A stretch of 64,000 nt of DNA from Stichopus chloronotus (taxonomy: Eukaryota; Echinodermata; Holothuroidea; Aspidochirotida; Stichopodidae): assembly GCA_021234535.1 (NCBI GenBank), contig CM037838.1:16723009-16787008 (forward strand), read 5' to 3'. A model generated the notes under the pieces. The model saw only the letters and a program-made list of their open reading frames with translations. It was not told the DNA's origin and searched no databases. Numbering within the stretch: position 1 is the first letter of the stretch; every line of letters starts with the position of its first letter. Shown piece by piece: positions 23,226-36,300 of the stretch. Made by a program: the position numbers and the translations under genes.

Positions 23226-26200
23226 ATCGCAGTTCCTTATCAACTTTTGCAAGGAAATGCATTAAGATTTGGAACTTAGCAATTGACACACTCAGAAACT
23301 TCAATGTTGCCCGACACGGAAGGCTTGTGGATATTTTTGTCCTTAGTTGCTTATGTGTAAATCGGAAAGTAAGAGGCAACTTAGGCAAAATATTTGCACA
23401 CAAAAACTGAGAAAATTTGATACGATCTAATAGGAGCATCGCCATTCTGATGACAGAGACGTTGGAAATATTTTTTTTAAAAGGGGGGAGGGACTGACCC
23501 CGATGAGTTGTGATCTTTGCCCTGGTGGAGGGGTGTCACGATCCTCTCCTTAGGAATTTTTCGAAGACTTAGAGTCCCTCAGACGCTGCTTGGTGCCACC
23601 AAATGTCTGAATTTGTATTAACTTTTTTTTTCTGATATTTCCAATTTTTTTAGCAGATGTTTATTATTTTGTTAGAGAAAAATGTGTCTGAAAAAAGTAC
23701 CAAGATAATTAATCCTTCGGCAAGCACACATTTTGATGATAACGCAGCACACATTTGGCCACCTAGCATGGGGGAGATTATGCCCTGAAATTTCTGTCCT
23801 ACCAGTGGTGGAAATAGCCCTTTGAATCAGAGAAGGGGGACAAAGGGTGAAAGTGTAATAGAAACAGGTAATGACTCCATCTAAGCGGAACGCCACCACG
23901 AGCTGAAGCGCTTAGCGAAGTTTTTTTTTTAAATAAAAAAATGCAACTCAGATTGCAGGACTAATGACACTCCTCCCTTTTCCTAAGCCCTTGTCTGCTT
24001 GTTGCTCCCAGCAAACTGATGTAGCTAACGTATGTTCTCACTTGAGATTCATTGCTTATCACACCGAGCGGAATTAAAGAGCGATATTAAAGATTAACTG
24101 CCGACGACCGGCATTGCGATTAAGGAATTAAGAGGAACAGAAAAATGCTGATGACAGGGAAGGACGACATTCAATTTGAAAAACACCCGATTTGGCCCTC
24201 ATTTGGGGTTTTGCCGGTTTTATTAAGCTTGAAAGGGCTTTGAATACAGCTGGGCCAGACGTAAGGATCAAGCCGGGCCCCAGTTTGGCTATCCGTAATG
24301 CCAATTGCTCTCCAATTTCATGTATGACGAATTTAGCTGTAAAAACTAATAAATGTCACAGTTCCGTGAATTATAACAATGAAATAAATGGTAAGTTTCA
24401 AACAAAGATGATTGATTTTTACTCTTCTGAACCATGCATAGGTCCAAATGGGGAAAAGATTTAAACAAATGAGAGAAATCTCGTGCGTTAGCTACCCCTA
24501 ATTGTGTATACTAGGCATACAGGTCATGATTCTTTTAGAAGGCAAATTGTACAGGCTTACGTCCCCACCTCAAATATTCGGTATAGACTTTCCAAGTAAC
24601 TTTTCGACGTCATCATGACATCATACACATGGACTGAATAATTGACTGTCATTAATTGTTAATGTTTTGTTTGTTTCATGCAGCAAAATTTGGCCCAAAA
24701 ATGTAAGCAGCACTATACCTGTTGATGTCTGACATAAGGCATGACGTAATTTCGATCCCCACTGTAAGAGTGCAGGGTCTTCGACTAAAGTCGCTGTAAG
24801 TCAAGACTGCCCCAATACAGTACACTGCGTACAGCAAAGACGCATAGCTGTAATATTGCTGATGTATTGTCATCACATCTGCATATATGAGGCTAAATGT
24901 AAATAAATGCATAATTACAGGGTACTTAAATGACTTTGGGTTGAGTTATAAGGAGTACATTGTAGATTTAGTAAACACTTGAGAAGAGCACCAAGTTTTC
25001 CGTAACCCATCGTTTTTTTTTTAACCCATCGTTTTTTTTTTCATTTTGTAAATAATTAAAGGGGTTGCTACACTTCAATCAATTTGTATTTATGCCATTG
25101 TGATGAACATTCACAGTCAATGTTATGGAGCTTCGAATAGGTAAAAGAAGTATAGACCTAATAGGACAAAAAGTATATATCAGAACAATCATTTGTATCA
25201 CTTCCAACGTAGGATATAAATCCGGTTGTTTAGCAACTGATTCATGACCTAACCACGTGGGAGGCTCATTCCTGATCGGAGCCCTCATCGAGATAATGTA
25301 GAATTTCATATACTAGGTGTCCTAATCAAATTGTGAGTGATACGTCGAAGAACAGCCATATAACATGTGCAGAAGTGTCACATTTGGCCCTATAGCTAAC
25401 TAACCCAATTCCATCAAAATCAGGGAGTTGCTTAGTGACAGAATGTATGGTTCCTGGTTCCAACCTTAATCCAGATAATGTTCTATGCCACTATGCCGCA
25501 CTATATCATTAAAGGGATTGATTACTGAAGAAAATAATATGGTATAAAAAAGAGGGATATATTTTCTCTCTTTATTTGTGAAAACCATATATCAATAGCA
25601 TGTTGAGTTCGAAAGTTATTAATTTTTAATGAAAGAATTATATCAAAATGTTACATTGCGCAATGGGGAACACTTTATGTCACGCAGGCACAACTGCATG
25701 ATTATTCTTTGAATGTCTTTATGATCTTGGCTGTCTTGACGAGAAACAGTCATTGGTGGCGCTACCGGGGGGGGGGGGGGATGAGGGGGCATTTGCCCCT
25801 CCAGATTGTTTCCTTGCCCCCCAGTTGCCCCCCCCCCCAGTTGCTCTCACCCTTCCCAATCAGATCTTGTACTCATCCAAAATTAATTTAATCACAAAAC
25901 TATGTATTGGCATTGGACTGAATAAGAACAGCTTACGGGGAATCATGATTGGTAAATGCCTAATTTATGTTACACAGGCTGCCAGTTTTTATATCATGCC
26001 CGTAGCCACTTCAACAGTAGGCCAGCCGGGTCAGACCAATTTTCTCTGGAATGTTTACTGTCCAGCATAAGGGAAGGGTGGGTAGGAGGTTGTTTTCCTA
26101 AATAGAGGAATGTCGTTGTTTTCCTAAATATAGGAATGGAATGGAAGTGTATGTAGTCTGTGCGTGTGTGTGTGTGTGTGTATACTCGGTGGTACCGCGA

Positions 26201-26284
26201 AAATGTGAAATGGTACTCCCAAAGAAAAAAGTTGGGAACCTTGGAGTACGGTCAACCGCAAAAATAAATAATATAAAAATAAAT

Positions 26285-26560
26285 AATATACCTCTCTTGG
26301 GGCTTAATTTTCCATCCAGAGATATGCTAAAACCTCAGAGCTTCCGGGGGCTAATTGGCCCCTGGACCCCCACTGGGGCTTTGCCCCTGGAACCCACCAG
26401 AGGCCCTGAGGCGGGCCCCTATACCCCACTCGCAAGGCCTCGCGCTTCACGCTCGGTTTAGCGCTAGGCGCGAAAATCTTGGCCCCCCAACATTTTCCTC
26501 TGCCCTCAGTTTGCCCCCCCCCCCCAAGTCTGACATTCTTTCGCCGCCACTGGAAACAGT
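26285..26560 (+). mobile_element. GC-rich dispersed repeat, copy 1
   Basis: This is a compact C-rich block in AT-rich DNA. It opens with GATATGCTAAAACCTCAGAG, passes through repeated CCCCTGGACCCC/GGGGCTTTGCCCC segments and ends GCCGCCACTGG. The opening block is found as its reverse complement at 28.44-28.49 kb, and again at 28.56-28.61 kb. Its short open frames are by-products of the composition. It is probably a non-autonomous transposon; I cannot assign the class. Confidence 0.65.
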
Positions 26561-27290
26561 ACAAAAGTTTGGAAGATGTGACCCCAATTTCCACAATATT
26601 TCAAAATTTAAGGTAAATCTACAATATACCCAATCTACATTTTCACTATTGTAAAATTTCAACTGGTTAAATGAGGGCTAGATTTAAAAAAAAAAAAAAA
26701 CAAAGATTTAAGTTTGCAAAAAATTGTCACATGGCATGTTGGTAACCTCGAAGCAACTGGAAATCTTTCTTGTCCAGAAGACTCTGTCTTCAAACAGCAA
26801 TACGGTTAGGAACAAGACACTGGCATCGGGTTTGGCTAGCGTCCCCCCTGATTAGCCCCCCCCCCCCCCCTTGTCCGTGAAGAAAAGCAGTGTTTGTAAC
26901 TGTACAGTACCATGAAAATTGGACGTGCAGAAAAAATGTGTTTCTGAATCTAATGGACTAGTGACATAAAAAAAAATACCCGACCGAAATATTTAGTTTA
27001 ACTTCCATGATTCCTTGGTTACGTTACTTCTTCTCCTACCTCTTCTCCCTTCTCAGAAGTGTGGGGGTCGTTTCGTTCAATTCGTTTTCTTTCCCCAAGG
27101 ACGTATTTTAGGGTTGAGAAAGTGATATCGCGTTGTATGAACAACATTACAGAAAGAGGCAACCTCTTACCGTAGTGCGACCTCATAAACACACACAAGT
27201 CGAAGTTTTTACACATCACCAGTTAAATAAAAGGTTATCGCCTAGGAAGTTTTGTTTATTCTTTGGTTAAACCAGATTTGAAAATATCGA

Positions 27291-27395
27291 ATGATGGATG
27301 CGCAGCAAAACAGAGATTTCATATCATATACCATAGCCAGTGATGTAGAATATAACAATAGCAAAGACAGACGCCGGTTCACAAGTCTCAGACGA
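27291..27395 (+). CDS. MAN1B1: MAN1B1 exon 1 (cytosolic N-terminus)
   Basis: 35 codons ending AGACGA|GTGAGT, phase 0. [20 protein letters not shown] matches the vertebrate cytosolic block around RDFISVTL...NYDNSK. The human protein has several dozen extra residues before this block. Here two tandem ATGs lie almost directly in front of it, so the N-terminus is shorter. Confidence 0.88.
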
Positions 27396-30300
27396 GTGAG
27401 TATTTACAACATGTTTTCTTTGGCTAAAAACGTAATGCCAAGGCTGGGCTCTGGATCTTCACGTACAGTAAGTTACAAACTGTAGTGTACAGTGTACTCA
27501 CCCTGTACACATACAGTTCAGTGCCGTAAATGCACATGTACAGTACCCTGTAATTTAGAGCTAAGTTATTCCCGGGACCTAAAGCTTCCCATATTCGAAC
27601 AGTCAATTCGTAAAAAACGATCACATTCCGAATTGTCTTGAGATAACACTTTTACTGAGTCTTCAGCAAGGGTTCAAGAATGTTTAATTTTACTTGATGC
27701 AGGCAACATTGATGATAATTATCACCTCAGTTGTTTGAGGTAGGCTTACCGGCTGTAGGCTTTAGCACGGTCCTCATTAGTTAGGATAAGCAGAAATCAA
27801 AGGATCAATCAAGCCTATCATTCCTTTTCAAAACGCACCCTTTGTTTCATTGGTAATAGCCACGCAAAAAGCATCTGAAGTTGCACATTTACTGTAGCCA
27901 CATTTATTCTTTCAATATTCACCTGCTAAGCCTGACGTCATACTACACTACAGTGGGCCATATAAGCACAAATCTCAGTGGATAGGAAGCTGATGCTCTG
28001 AAATGTTTGCTGATATGCTGACTGAGTTGGGTTTTAAATTTGTTGAGCGTGGTTGCAGAGACTTTCTGCAGGTTCAGGTGATGGGTTCCAGGATTTCCAA
28101 TGTAGGCTTATAATAAAAAAGAATTGCAATAGCATTCAACCCTAGCTTTTGATTGTTTTGTTTCACAATCCAATGCTAAGAATATTTAGCTGCCATGAAT
28201 ACGCTACTGGAATTTGGAGTCAACCTATCTTGAGAGCCCTAATTTGAGGAAATTAGGTATTGTATGCTCAAGTGGCATCACCAAGATTTTAGATGGGGGG
28301 AGAGTAAATGGAGGGCAAAAGAAACTGTCGCTGGACAAAAATTTCATGCGTAGAGTGAAATCGAGCGCAAAGTGTGAACTTAGTGAGTGGGGTCCAAGCA
28401 TCTGTCTTAGTACCCATGGTGAGGAAAAGCCTCTGGAAGCTATGAGGTTTTAGCATATCCCTGGGTGAAAAATTAAATATCACGATAGGTATATTTTAGG
28501 AAAATTTACGACCTTCTATGAGGTCCAGAGGCAAAATGTGTTTGGGATCTACGGTACAAATCTCCTGGAAACTCTGAGATTTAAGCATATCTGCGGGTGA
28601 AAAATTTAGTCTCATAGACTTCCTAGAATGTAAAGGTAAAGTAACATGAATATAAACAGCGAATATACATGTACGTATTTGTCAGTTCACTTCAGCTGAG
28701 TTGTGGGGAAATTGTCGGGAAAAGGTTCTGACTAGGGCAAAAATCCCGCCATGCCCCTACCTCAACCCACCCCCTCCCCCCAATTGGTGCTACCACTGAT
28801 TATTCTGTTTTAAGATTTATGCTGAGAAGTAGTTAGCCTATCATACTGTTTTTTATTGCCATGAATGGTAGCCATTCATTTTTCTTGAGATCATCTGCTT
28901 TTGTACCACCAAAAATTGGTAGTAGCCAGAGTAGCAACATATCTGTACCATCATTCTTTCATGGGCATCATCATTTGCTATGCACCATTACTTTTACATT
29001 CTTGGGCTGATCAGTTTGTCAGGGTTGGACATCTTTTTAATTTTGATGAAAGGAAGGAGAATAAAAATTGATTGCTCTGAATTTCACTTAATTTATAGGT
29101 TTTAGGTTAGAGAGTATATTCCCCTCTAAAAGTTTCTTATGATATTTGGTTGCCATGGTATGTTACTAAAAGTAGAATCAAACATGCTTGCATCAAAGAG
29201 GGACATGATAAATTTCTCTTCCTTCTATTTTCAGTATACTTATCAAACTTCTATCTAAACTACAGCAAGTTCACAATTACTGTAACTTTACACTAAAGTT
29301 ATCTTGTTACCAGATACAGATGTTTTTTAAAATGTCTTTAATTTTTGTGTGTTGGGCAATGCAAGAATATTTGTTGGCGTCATGTATGGACGTCATGGAT
29401 GGACAACGAACGTCAACCAGAAGGTCAACTTGATTTGAAAAGATTCAAAAGTTATCAGTGAGAAGGTACGTACAGTATCAGCTATATACGTAGTGTCCTG
29501 TACAAAGCTTTGGGAAAATCTGTTCATTGCCAGGATAACAGCTTACAGACTGCATTTGTCATGGACGGACACATTTCTTGTCATGGACGGACACTGATCA
29601 ACATGATAAAAAGCTACAGAATCAACAAGAGCAGCAATGCCGTTGAATCTCAATCCTTCTGGTTGTTTAAAATGCTCATTTGTAAGGATCTTCTGAAGGT
29701 GCGAGGCACAGTTCAGTTGTGACTGAAGAGATTAACAACAAAAAGTAGAGAAGTTTCAATCTGGTTGATGTATCTGGTTGTTTAATCTGGTGGCCAAAAT
29801 ATTAGACCTCTATCTCTTGAGTTCATTTCCATGACATCTCTTTTTAACAATTAGGTACCATAAATGTGCTCATTTATGTCAATCAAATAGTTGTTCCAGT
29901 TTTGTGTCACCTTCTCTGAAAATGTGGGCAGCTAAACACCTGGGAGATCAAAGATTGTTCTGAGCGAGCTTATTGTGTATTACTGCAGGATTAGTTGACT
30001 CAATTGATGTTTCTAGGGGAATGACATTGAAGTTGAATCATAATAATAAAAGAACGAAGGATCTTTGAGCTTATGGAGCAGCTTACCTTCACTGGATTTG
30101 GTAGATCTTAACTTATTAGTAGTAATTTAAATTAAATGTACACCTGGTGCCTGACATTCCTCTTTTGTACTTCATGTTAAAGTAGAGTACACACAACTGA
30201 GTTGAAAACCTCAACATCCAAATACTCTGTCCTGCTACAGTATTACACATGTCAACCACAGCAAATTTAAGGGGAAGCTCTGTACTGCCCAGGGCCTACC

Positions 30301-33300
30301 AATCCAAACAAAGAATCCAAAAATCTGCAATTGATGCAAGTACTGTGTGCAAAAGGATTCCAGAAGATCTACATTACCATTTGCAGGTTCTGGGCACTTT
30401 TTTGTCAATAATTTGCAAAAATTTACGTGTACAGTGTAACGTATTTTCTTCCATTCTTAACTAGTAACGTCTTTTGCTTACATGCAACAAAGCATGGTGG
30501 GGAAGTTTGATACACACTGACAATGGACTGAGACACTGGCATTACCTAAAAAGAATGCCAGAATGTCTAGCATGACAGTACCTATGTATAATACATGTAA
30601 TGTATTGAGATAAACATCCAAAAAGATGAATACCAAAATCTTTTTACAACTTAAGACAAATGATTAATTCAGAATATTTGTAGCTGCTACTGTACTGTAC
30701 GTCATCACACTCCCATGTGCAGGTTGTATTACTGTACATTCAAGTTCATGTGCACATTCCCTGTTGTCAGAAAATTGCTGACCATACAGTACTTTGCTTT
30801 TTAGTCTCTTTCCTCAACTCAGCTTTTGCAATGTAAATAAAATGAAATTTTATTTGTGGAAAATAAGGTAATTACAGTGGTACATGTGTAACACACAAAC
30901 AAAGAAGGTTTTATAAAAGAAAAAAATCAAAGCATGGTAATTTTGACTTTCTTGGTGGGATAAAGAGAATAATCCTTGGCTCTTATTTTATAAATTGCAG
31001 AGCTCAATTTCTGTCACTGACGGAGTGACTGTGTGTGGTATCTCATGATGCTCTTGTGCTGTTCTGTACTCAAGTGTTTACTTAATTGTTTTACCATAGA
31101 TACATGTGTAAATTTACTTGTGGATTTAACAAAGCTGTCTGACCTTACCTCACCTTATCCTACTGTACATATTGGCTTGGTAGTTACAATAGTGTCTGCA
31201 TGTCTTTCAATCTATGAGTCAAATCCCAGTGGAGTCACTTGGATATCTCAAGGATTTCTCATTCATAGTGGTGTGGAGAGAGCTTACAGTATTTGAAATT
31301 TGGGGTAATTTCAGTTTGAGTGGTTTCTGCTGTGCAGTGCCAAGTCCTTCCCCCCCTCCCCCTTCACATTGCTTGGTGCAGCTCTTTGCTTGCTGAGCTT
31401 GGCAAGTCCTCCTTCCCCTCCCAACCATTAGGAAATTGCCAAAGACTGGCTATTAAATCCACTCTTGTACATCGGATGGGAATGTTAAATACCTGCCCCA
31501 GGAGCAGGTTAGGGTAAGCATTGGAAATGATTGGTTCAGCCTTTCTGCCTTGTTCCCTTCTGAACACTTGTTGCAAAGAATAGGCAAATCTTGTCAGTGG
31601 TCATCCACTTTCAACATGGATACTTCCTTGATGAGACAAAAAGACTTCTTGATCCTTTAATTTTCTAAAATAAACTTTGAAATAGTACATAGTACATATT
31701 TTCTTGATTTAAATTGTTAGATAATGTGTGTTGCAGTATTTATCATTTGAACATAGGTTGTGCCCAGTGCACACTACTGTAGCTCTTAATGCAAATTGTA
31801 GCTCTACAGGACCTTGGCTAAATTACTACCCTCATCAATTTCTCCTGGTGTTAAATGGTTATTCCAGAGCTGTTTCACACTTTGTAACTACTAGTGCATT
31901 TACTCCAGAAATGAATTCCACCAATTGTATAGTACCAGCAAACTTGATAGGTCAATAGGTCATGAATCTATGTATCTCTGTTCATTGTGAACATCTCCAT
32001 GCTACAACCACTTGAGGCTTTTAATTGCAAACTGCAATAGAATTCCATCTGCAGCGAACTTACCTCGAGAAATTGACCAGTCATGTTCTGTAGCATACAC
32101 AGTCTGAAATTTCTTTGAAGGTGGAGAGGTAATGGGGTGGCAACATTTATAAATATCATATCGTCAGAGATTTGAGTTGCAGCGTGCAGCAGCATAAAGT
32201 TTCTTCGTGGACTGCCATTATGGGCTATTTCCATGGCAACCATATTAATGTATTTTGTTCTTTTGGAGTACAGGCACTACCACTGTTCTTGAAAGAGTAT
32301 TAAATCTCCTGCTCATTGGTCAGATTTAGTTTCAAAGAATTGGCAATAAGTTCTTGCTTTTGCAGTCGCAACATTTTAGCACTTGTACTGTACAGTACTG
32401 TATGTATGTGGGCCTGCTAAATTTCCTGTGCACATCAAGAAATTCCTCTTCATTTGCTGTACATGCAAACATCTACAGACTCATAAATTGTTATGTATGT
32501 TGTTTACTTACGGTATATATTAAATCTTATAACAGTTTTGGTACTCCACCTCTCAGCAATACTCTGTTGTAAGGAGCTAAAAGTTCATCCATCATGAGAA
32601 GAAAGTGTGTGAAATTTACCTCACTCTCTCCCCACCCTCCCACATTTTTCAATTAATTGGTTATCATGTAGTATGTCAATATCTTTTGTACACTGTACAG
32701 TACCTGTCAGTCTCCCCTTGAAAGATCTGGTTTTATCGAAAAACCCCTACAGGTTGGTTTGGACCCACTCATTCACATATATCTTGTTAACTGTTTGAAG
32801 GGTTTCTCCAATTTCTCTTTTGTCTTCCCTTCTCCTGGCAGTGTTGGAACGGCCTCTCTCGACTACAGAGGAGAATCGTCATCGTCGTATTCATAGTTAC
32901 TGGTATCTCCGTAGTTTACATTACACCTCACATGAGGGACATTTTATCAGATACGAAAGATAGCAGGAAAGACCCCGGCAATAAGGAAGACATCATTGAC
33001 ATAGACCCAGGGGACTTCAAGAAGAGAGCAGAAGATGAAATTAAAAGAATTGTAAGGCACTGGTCTATATATGCTTTTACCTTTTCTTTACTTTTTTTTT
33101 ACCTGTTAGCAAACTTTTTTGGTCTGTAATATGAATGTTTAACTCAATGGCATTCAAGAAAGGGCAAGAAGTGCCGTCTACATGGCAACCAAAGGTCAGT
33201 TTATGACTCTCTTAGATGAATCTGATCAAGCTTTTCAAGTTTACTGCCTACATTTGAAACTTTCTCAGCAGTTGGATCTTCAAGTCTCAAAGGTTGTGTG

Positions 33301-36300
33301 ACATGAAAATTAAAGGGAATTTAGAGCGTTCAGAATAAACCAACATGACATGCAAAGAAAAGAGCTTTAGTCATTGTCAATTTCATCAATAAACATCTGC
33401 AAAAGCCTTATCTTCTCAAAACGTCATGTATGTGATTAATAACGAAAGATGAATCATTTGAATTTTGAAAAGTTTGGGTTAACAAATTATTGTTGTGCAA
33501 CAAATAAATGATACTCTATCTGTGAGAACCTTATTTCCTGAAAAGAAGGCTACTGTCCTTCATTTTTTTGAATAATCTATCATCCTATGTCCACAAACAC
33601 TGGTTTTAAAAATACAGTTGTCTTCTGTGAAACAAATGCCTTATTTCACTTTAAAGGCTGTATTGCATCACCCTAAGCTGTATTTTCACCTCCCGGAAAG
33701 CAAAATTCGCAACTACTTCTAAGTTATAGTACTCTTAGATTGACAGCAAATTCGAAAGATGCAGAGCAGCTCATATTACACAGCATACACAGGGATCCAT
33801 TGTTTTGATTACACATGTGGAGGAATTTAAAACAGGCTGAGGGAGGGACTAGAGGTAGGTGGTTGGGAGAAGTGAAACTGTCTGGGATGATGAGTTTTTG
33901 TCTTTAAGACAAATTCCATCAAAATTCATCAGCTATTGACAATTTTAGAGGCACATTTCTGTCTAATACCTGCATCATGAATGAACATTGGCAAAATATG
34001 TATGCAACTTTGTGACGTCAAGAGATGGACTATATGTGCTACTCTTGGTTTACATGACCTGTATTTTAAGCGCAATTGAGATTTGTATGTGCCCCAACGG
34101 TTTTGTTTTGAAAGCACGCATTTTCTTCTTTGCATATTGATATCACTTGCCAATGTGTATATATAGGTAGACCTAACAAAAGAAATTACAAACAATGTGC
34201 AACACTCCAGGTCAAGATATTTTCATCAAGCTTTTAAAAGCCACAATTCCAACGGATTCCCATTCATGGTTACGCAGTCACCTTTCAAATAAGAGCCAGC
34301 TCTTTTCTAGATACATGTCACCCGACCTACTCAGTCCACTGTAGCTAACTTATACATACAACAACACTAGCAACAGCTTTATACAACTAGATAGGTTCAC
34401 ACGTTACACCACCAGCATGTCTTGCTTTTTGTGGATCTGTGACAATAATAAACAACCAGGTTATTTCCACACATGTATACTGTTGATGCAGAACTTTTTG
34501 TGCTTCATTCTCAGCAAGTCATACTAGAGGGCGAGGATAGCTGTGGCAATGAGCTGTAACTTTTATAGAAAGAGATACATTGTAGAGATCATTTGCGCTG
34601 ATCCCATTACATTTTCTCCGGTGCCAGGCATACATGTCTAAATTCATACAGGATGAGTTAATGGGTTATGGCAACCCTTGACTTTGCTATATATATGCGA
34701 TCTCTAGTCGGTATCAATCAAAGCAAACCCTATTCACATCTGCTTAAATACTCTACAAAAGGGACTCTGCTCTGATCCGAAGTTGTCACCGACAATCTCG
34801 TCAGAACCATTGTATCACAAATCAAACTGTGTGTCTTCAGGATCAAGATACACCAGTCGGTGTATAGGAATAAGATGTAGAGCTTTTGTCGTGCAAATGA
34901 TTGAAAGGGCTATAAGACTATAATGTTCTGTACCATTTTGCTAAAATGATTTTATAAATTTTCGTAAACTTTCACAACTTGGAGAAGATGTACCCTCGTT
35001 CACAAGTTCAGCTTATTACGCAGCAAGACACTGATCTACTCTGATACAGTAGGTGTTGCAACGTGTTGGAAGTTTGGAATTAATTTTATAAAATAGGGAC
35101 TGTCAATGTTCTATGCATGGACAAAATTTTTCTGTTGTTAGTTTACGATGCACTGTTGCAGGCAACATGAACCGTTGACGTTAAGTCCCCACTAGCCTTT
35201 ATTGCCCGTTGAATCTTCGGGTGGCGAACAAAAGAGATGACCTTGCATTCAATTGGTCGGGCATGTACAGTAGGGAGGAGTTACTGATGTAGCTCCTGAT
35301 GGATTTTCAGCTACCTCCTTCTGAAATTCAGTCACATACTGTACTGTACTGTGTTTATGTACAGTGGCTGGTAATCAAAATTATTGTTCACCTTACGTCA
35401 TTAGGAGACTATTTTCAAGTTCTTCTTCGTAAGGTCACTCCACATTTGTTTTACGAAGATCAGTAAAAGGGTCATTTTGTTTACTCATATCATTGTAGTG
35501 TGCATGTGTATTGTACAGCCAAAATGTGTTGAGATAAAAACACATCACATTGTGCATGTACTTTGCACAAAGTAGTACTTTTCATGTGTGCTACTTTATT
35601 AGTTATTAATCACCTACACCCTTACCCAATTAACTGCATATATTACGAGTATATTGGTCATGGCCTAACCTTCACACGCTGTGTAAGTATACCCACCTTG
35701 TAATACTTTGTATGAACTGAACTGCATCATACGTACCTGGTACGGTTGTTAGCTCATACCAGTATGCTGGTGAGCTATTGCGATCATGCGGCGTCAGTAT
35801 AATCTAATCTAATCTAACAGTCCACCCTTGCTCAAAATGCGTCTCCTCCTACATGCTTTCACAGGTTTATTTGAAACTTAGACACAATGTTCCTTGGGTG
35901 GTGGATCATTAGGGTTGTTCAGGAATTTTTGGTCCATGATCCCTTGTGGGCCCTTCAAATGGTCCATTTTATGAACTTCTGCAAAATGCTTCTCCTCCTA
36001 CAGATTCTCTCATACAGTGTTAAATGGTTTGTCACAATGATGCTGTATTGATGGTACCTTCAGGGTGTTCAGGGATTTTTAGTCCAAGACCTCGTGTGGC
36101 CCCCTTGGCCCATTATATGAAATTCTGTTTGACATGCTGCTTCTTACACAGTATTTGTAGTATACATGATTTGGACACAATGTTCCTTGGGTGGTAGTTT
36201 ATGTTGGGTGTGCAAAAATTTTCCATTTCCTAAAATGGACCATGGAGTCCAAGGTCCCATGTGGACCCTATGGTCCATTTTAGGAAATTTTGCAAAGTAT

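Larger units (their letters stand above)
13632..27290. other. Intergenic region, no gene supported
   Basis: Between the membrane-protein stop and the MAN1B1 start I see only short open frames without splice-linked or family-like sequence. From about 20 kb onward CpG becomes much more frequent (16 CpG in 22,201-22,500). The stretch contains a 14-bp palindrome at 21,427, repeated GTTCGCACGAA motifs near 22.4 kb, C/G homopolymers at 23.2, 25.8 and 26.5 kb, and a GC-rich dispersed repeat at 26.3 kb. The MAN1B1 promoter must lie near the right edge, but no clear core element was seen. Confidence 0.5.

Noticed and set aside
25753..26662. Pro-rich frames on both strands of the GC-rich block
   Set aside because: By-products of C/G runs and the dispersed repeat; no splice or domain support.
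32932..33129. Independent small membrane protein starting at ATG 32,932
   Set aside because: It is MAN1B1 exon 2 read through into its intron; the true exon begins at 32,842 and ends at 33,051.
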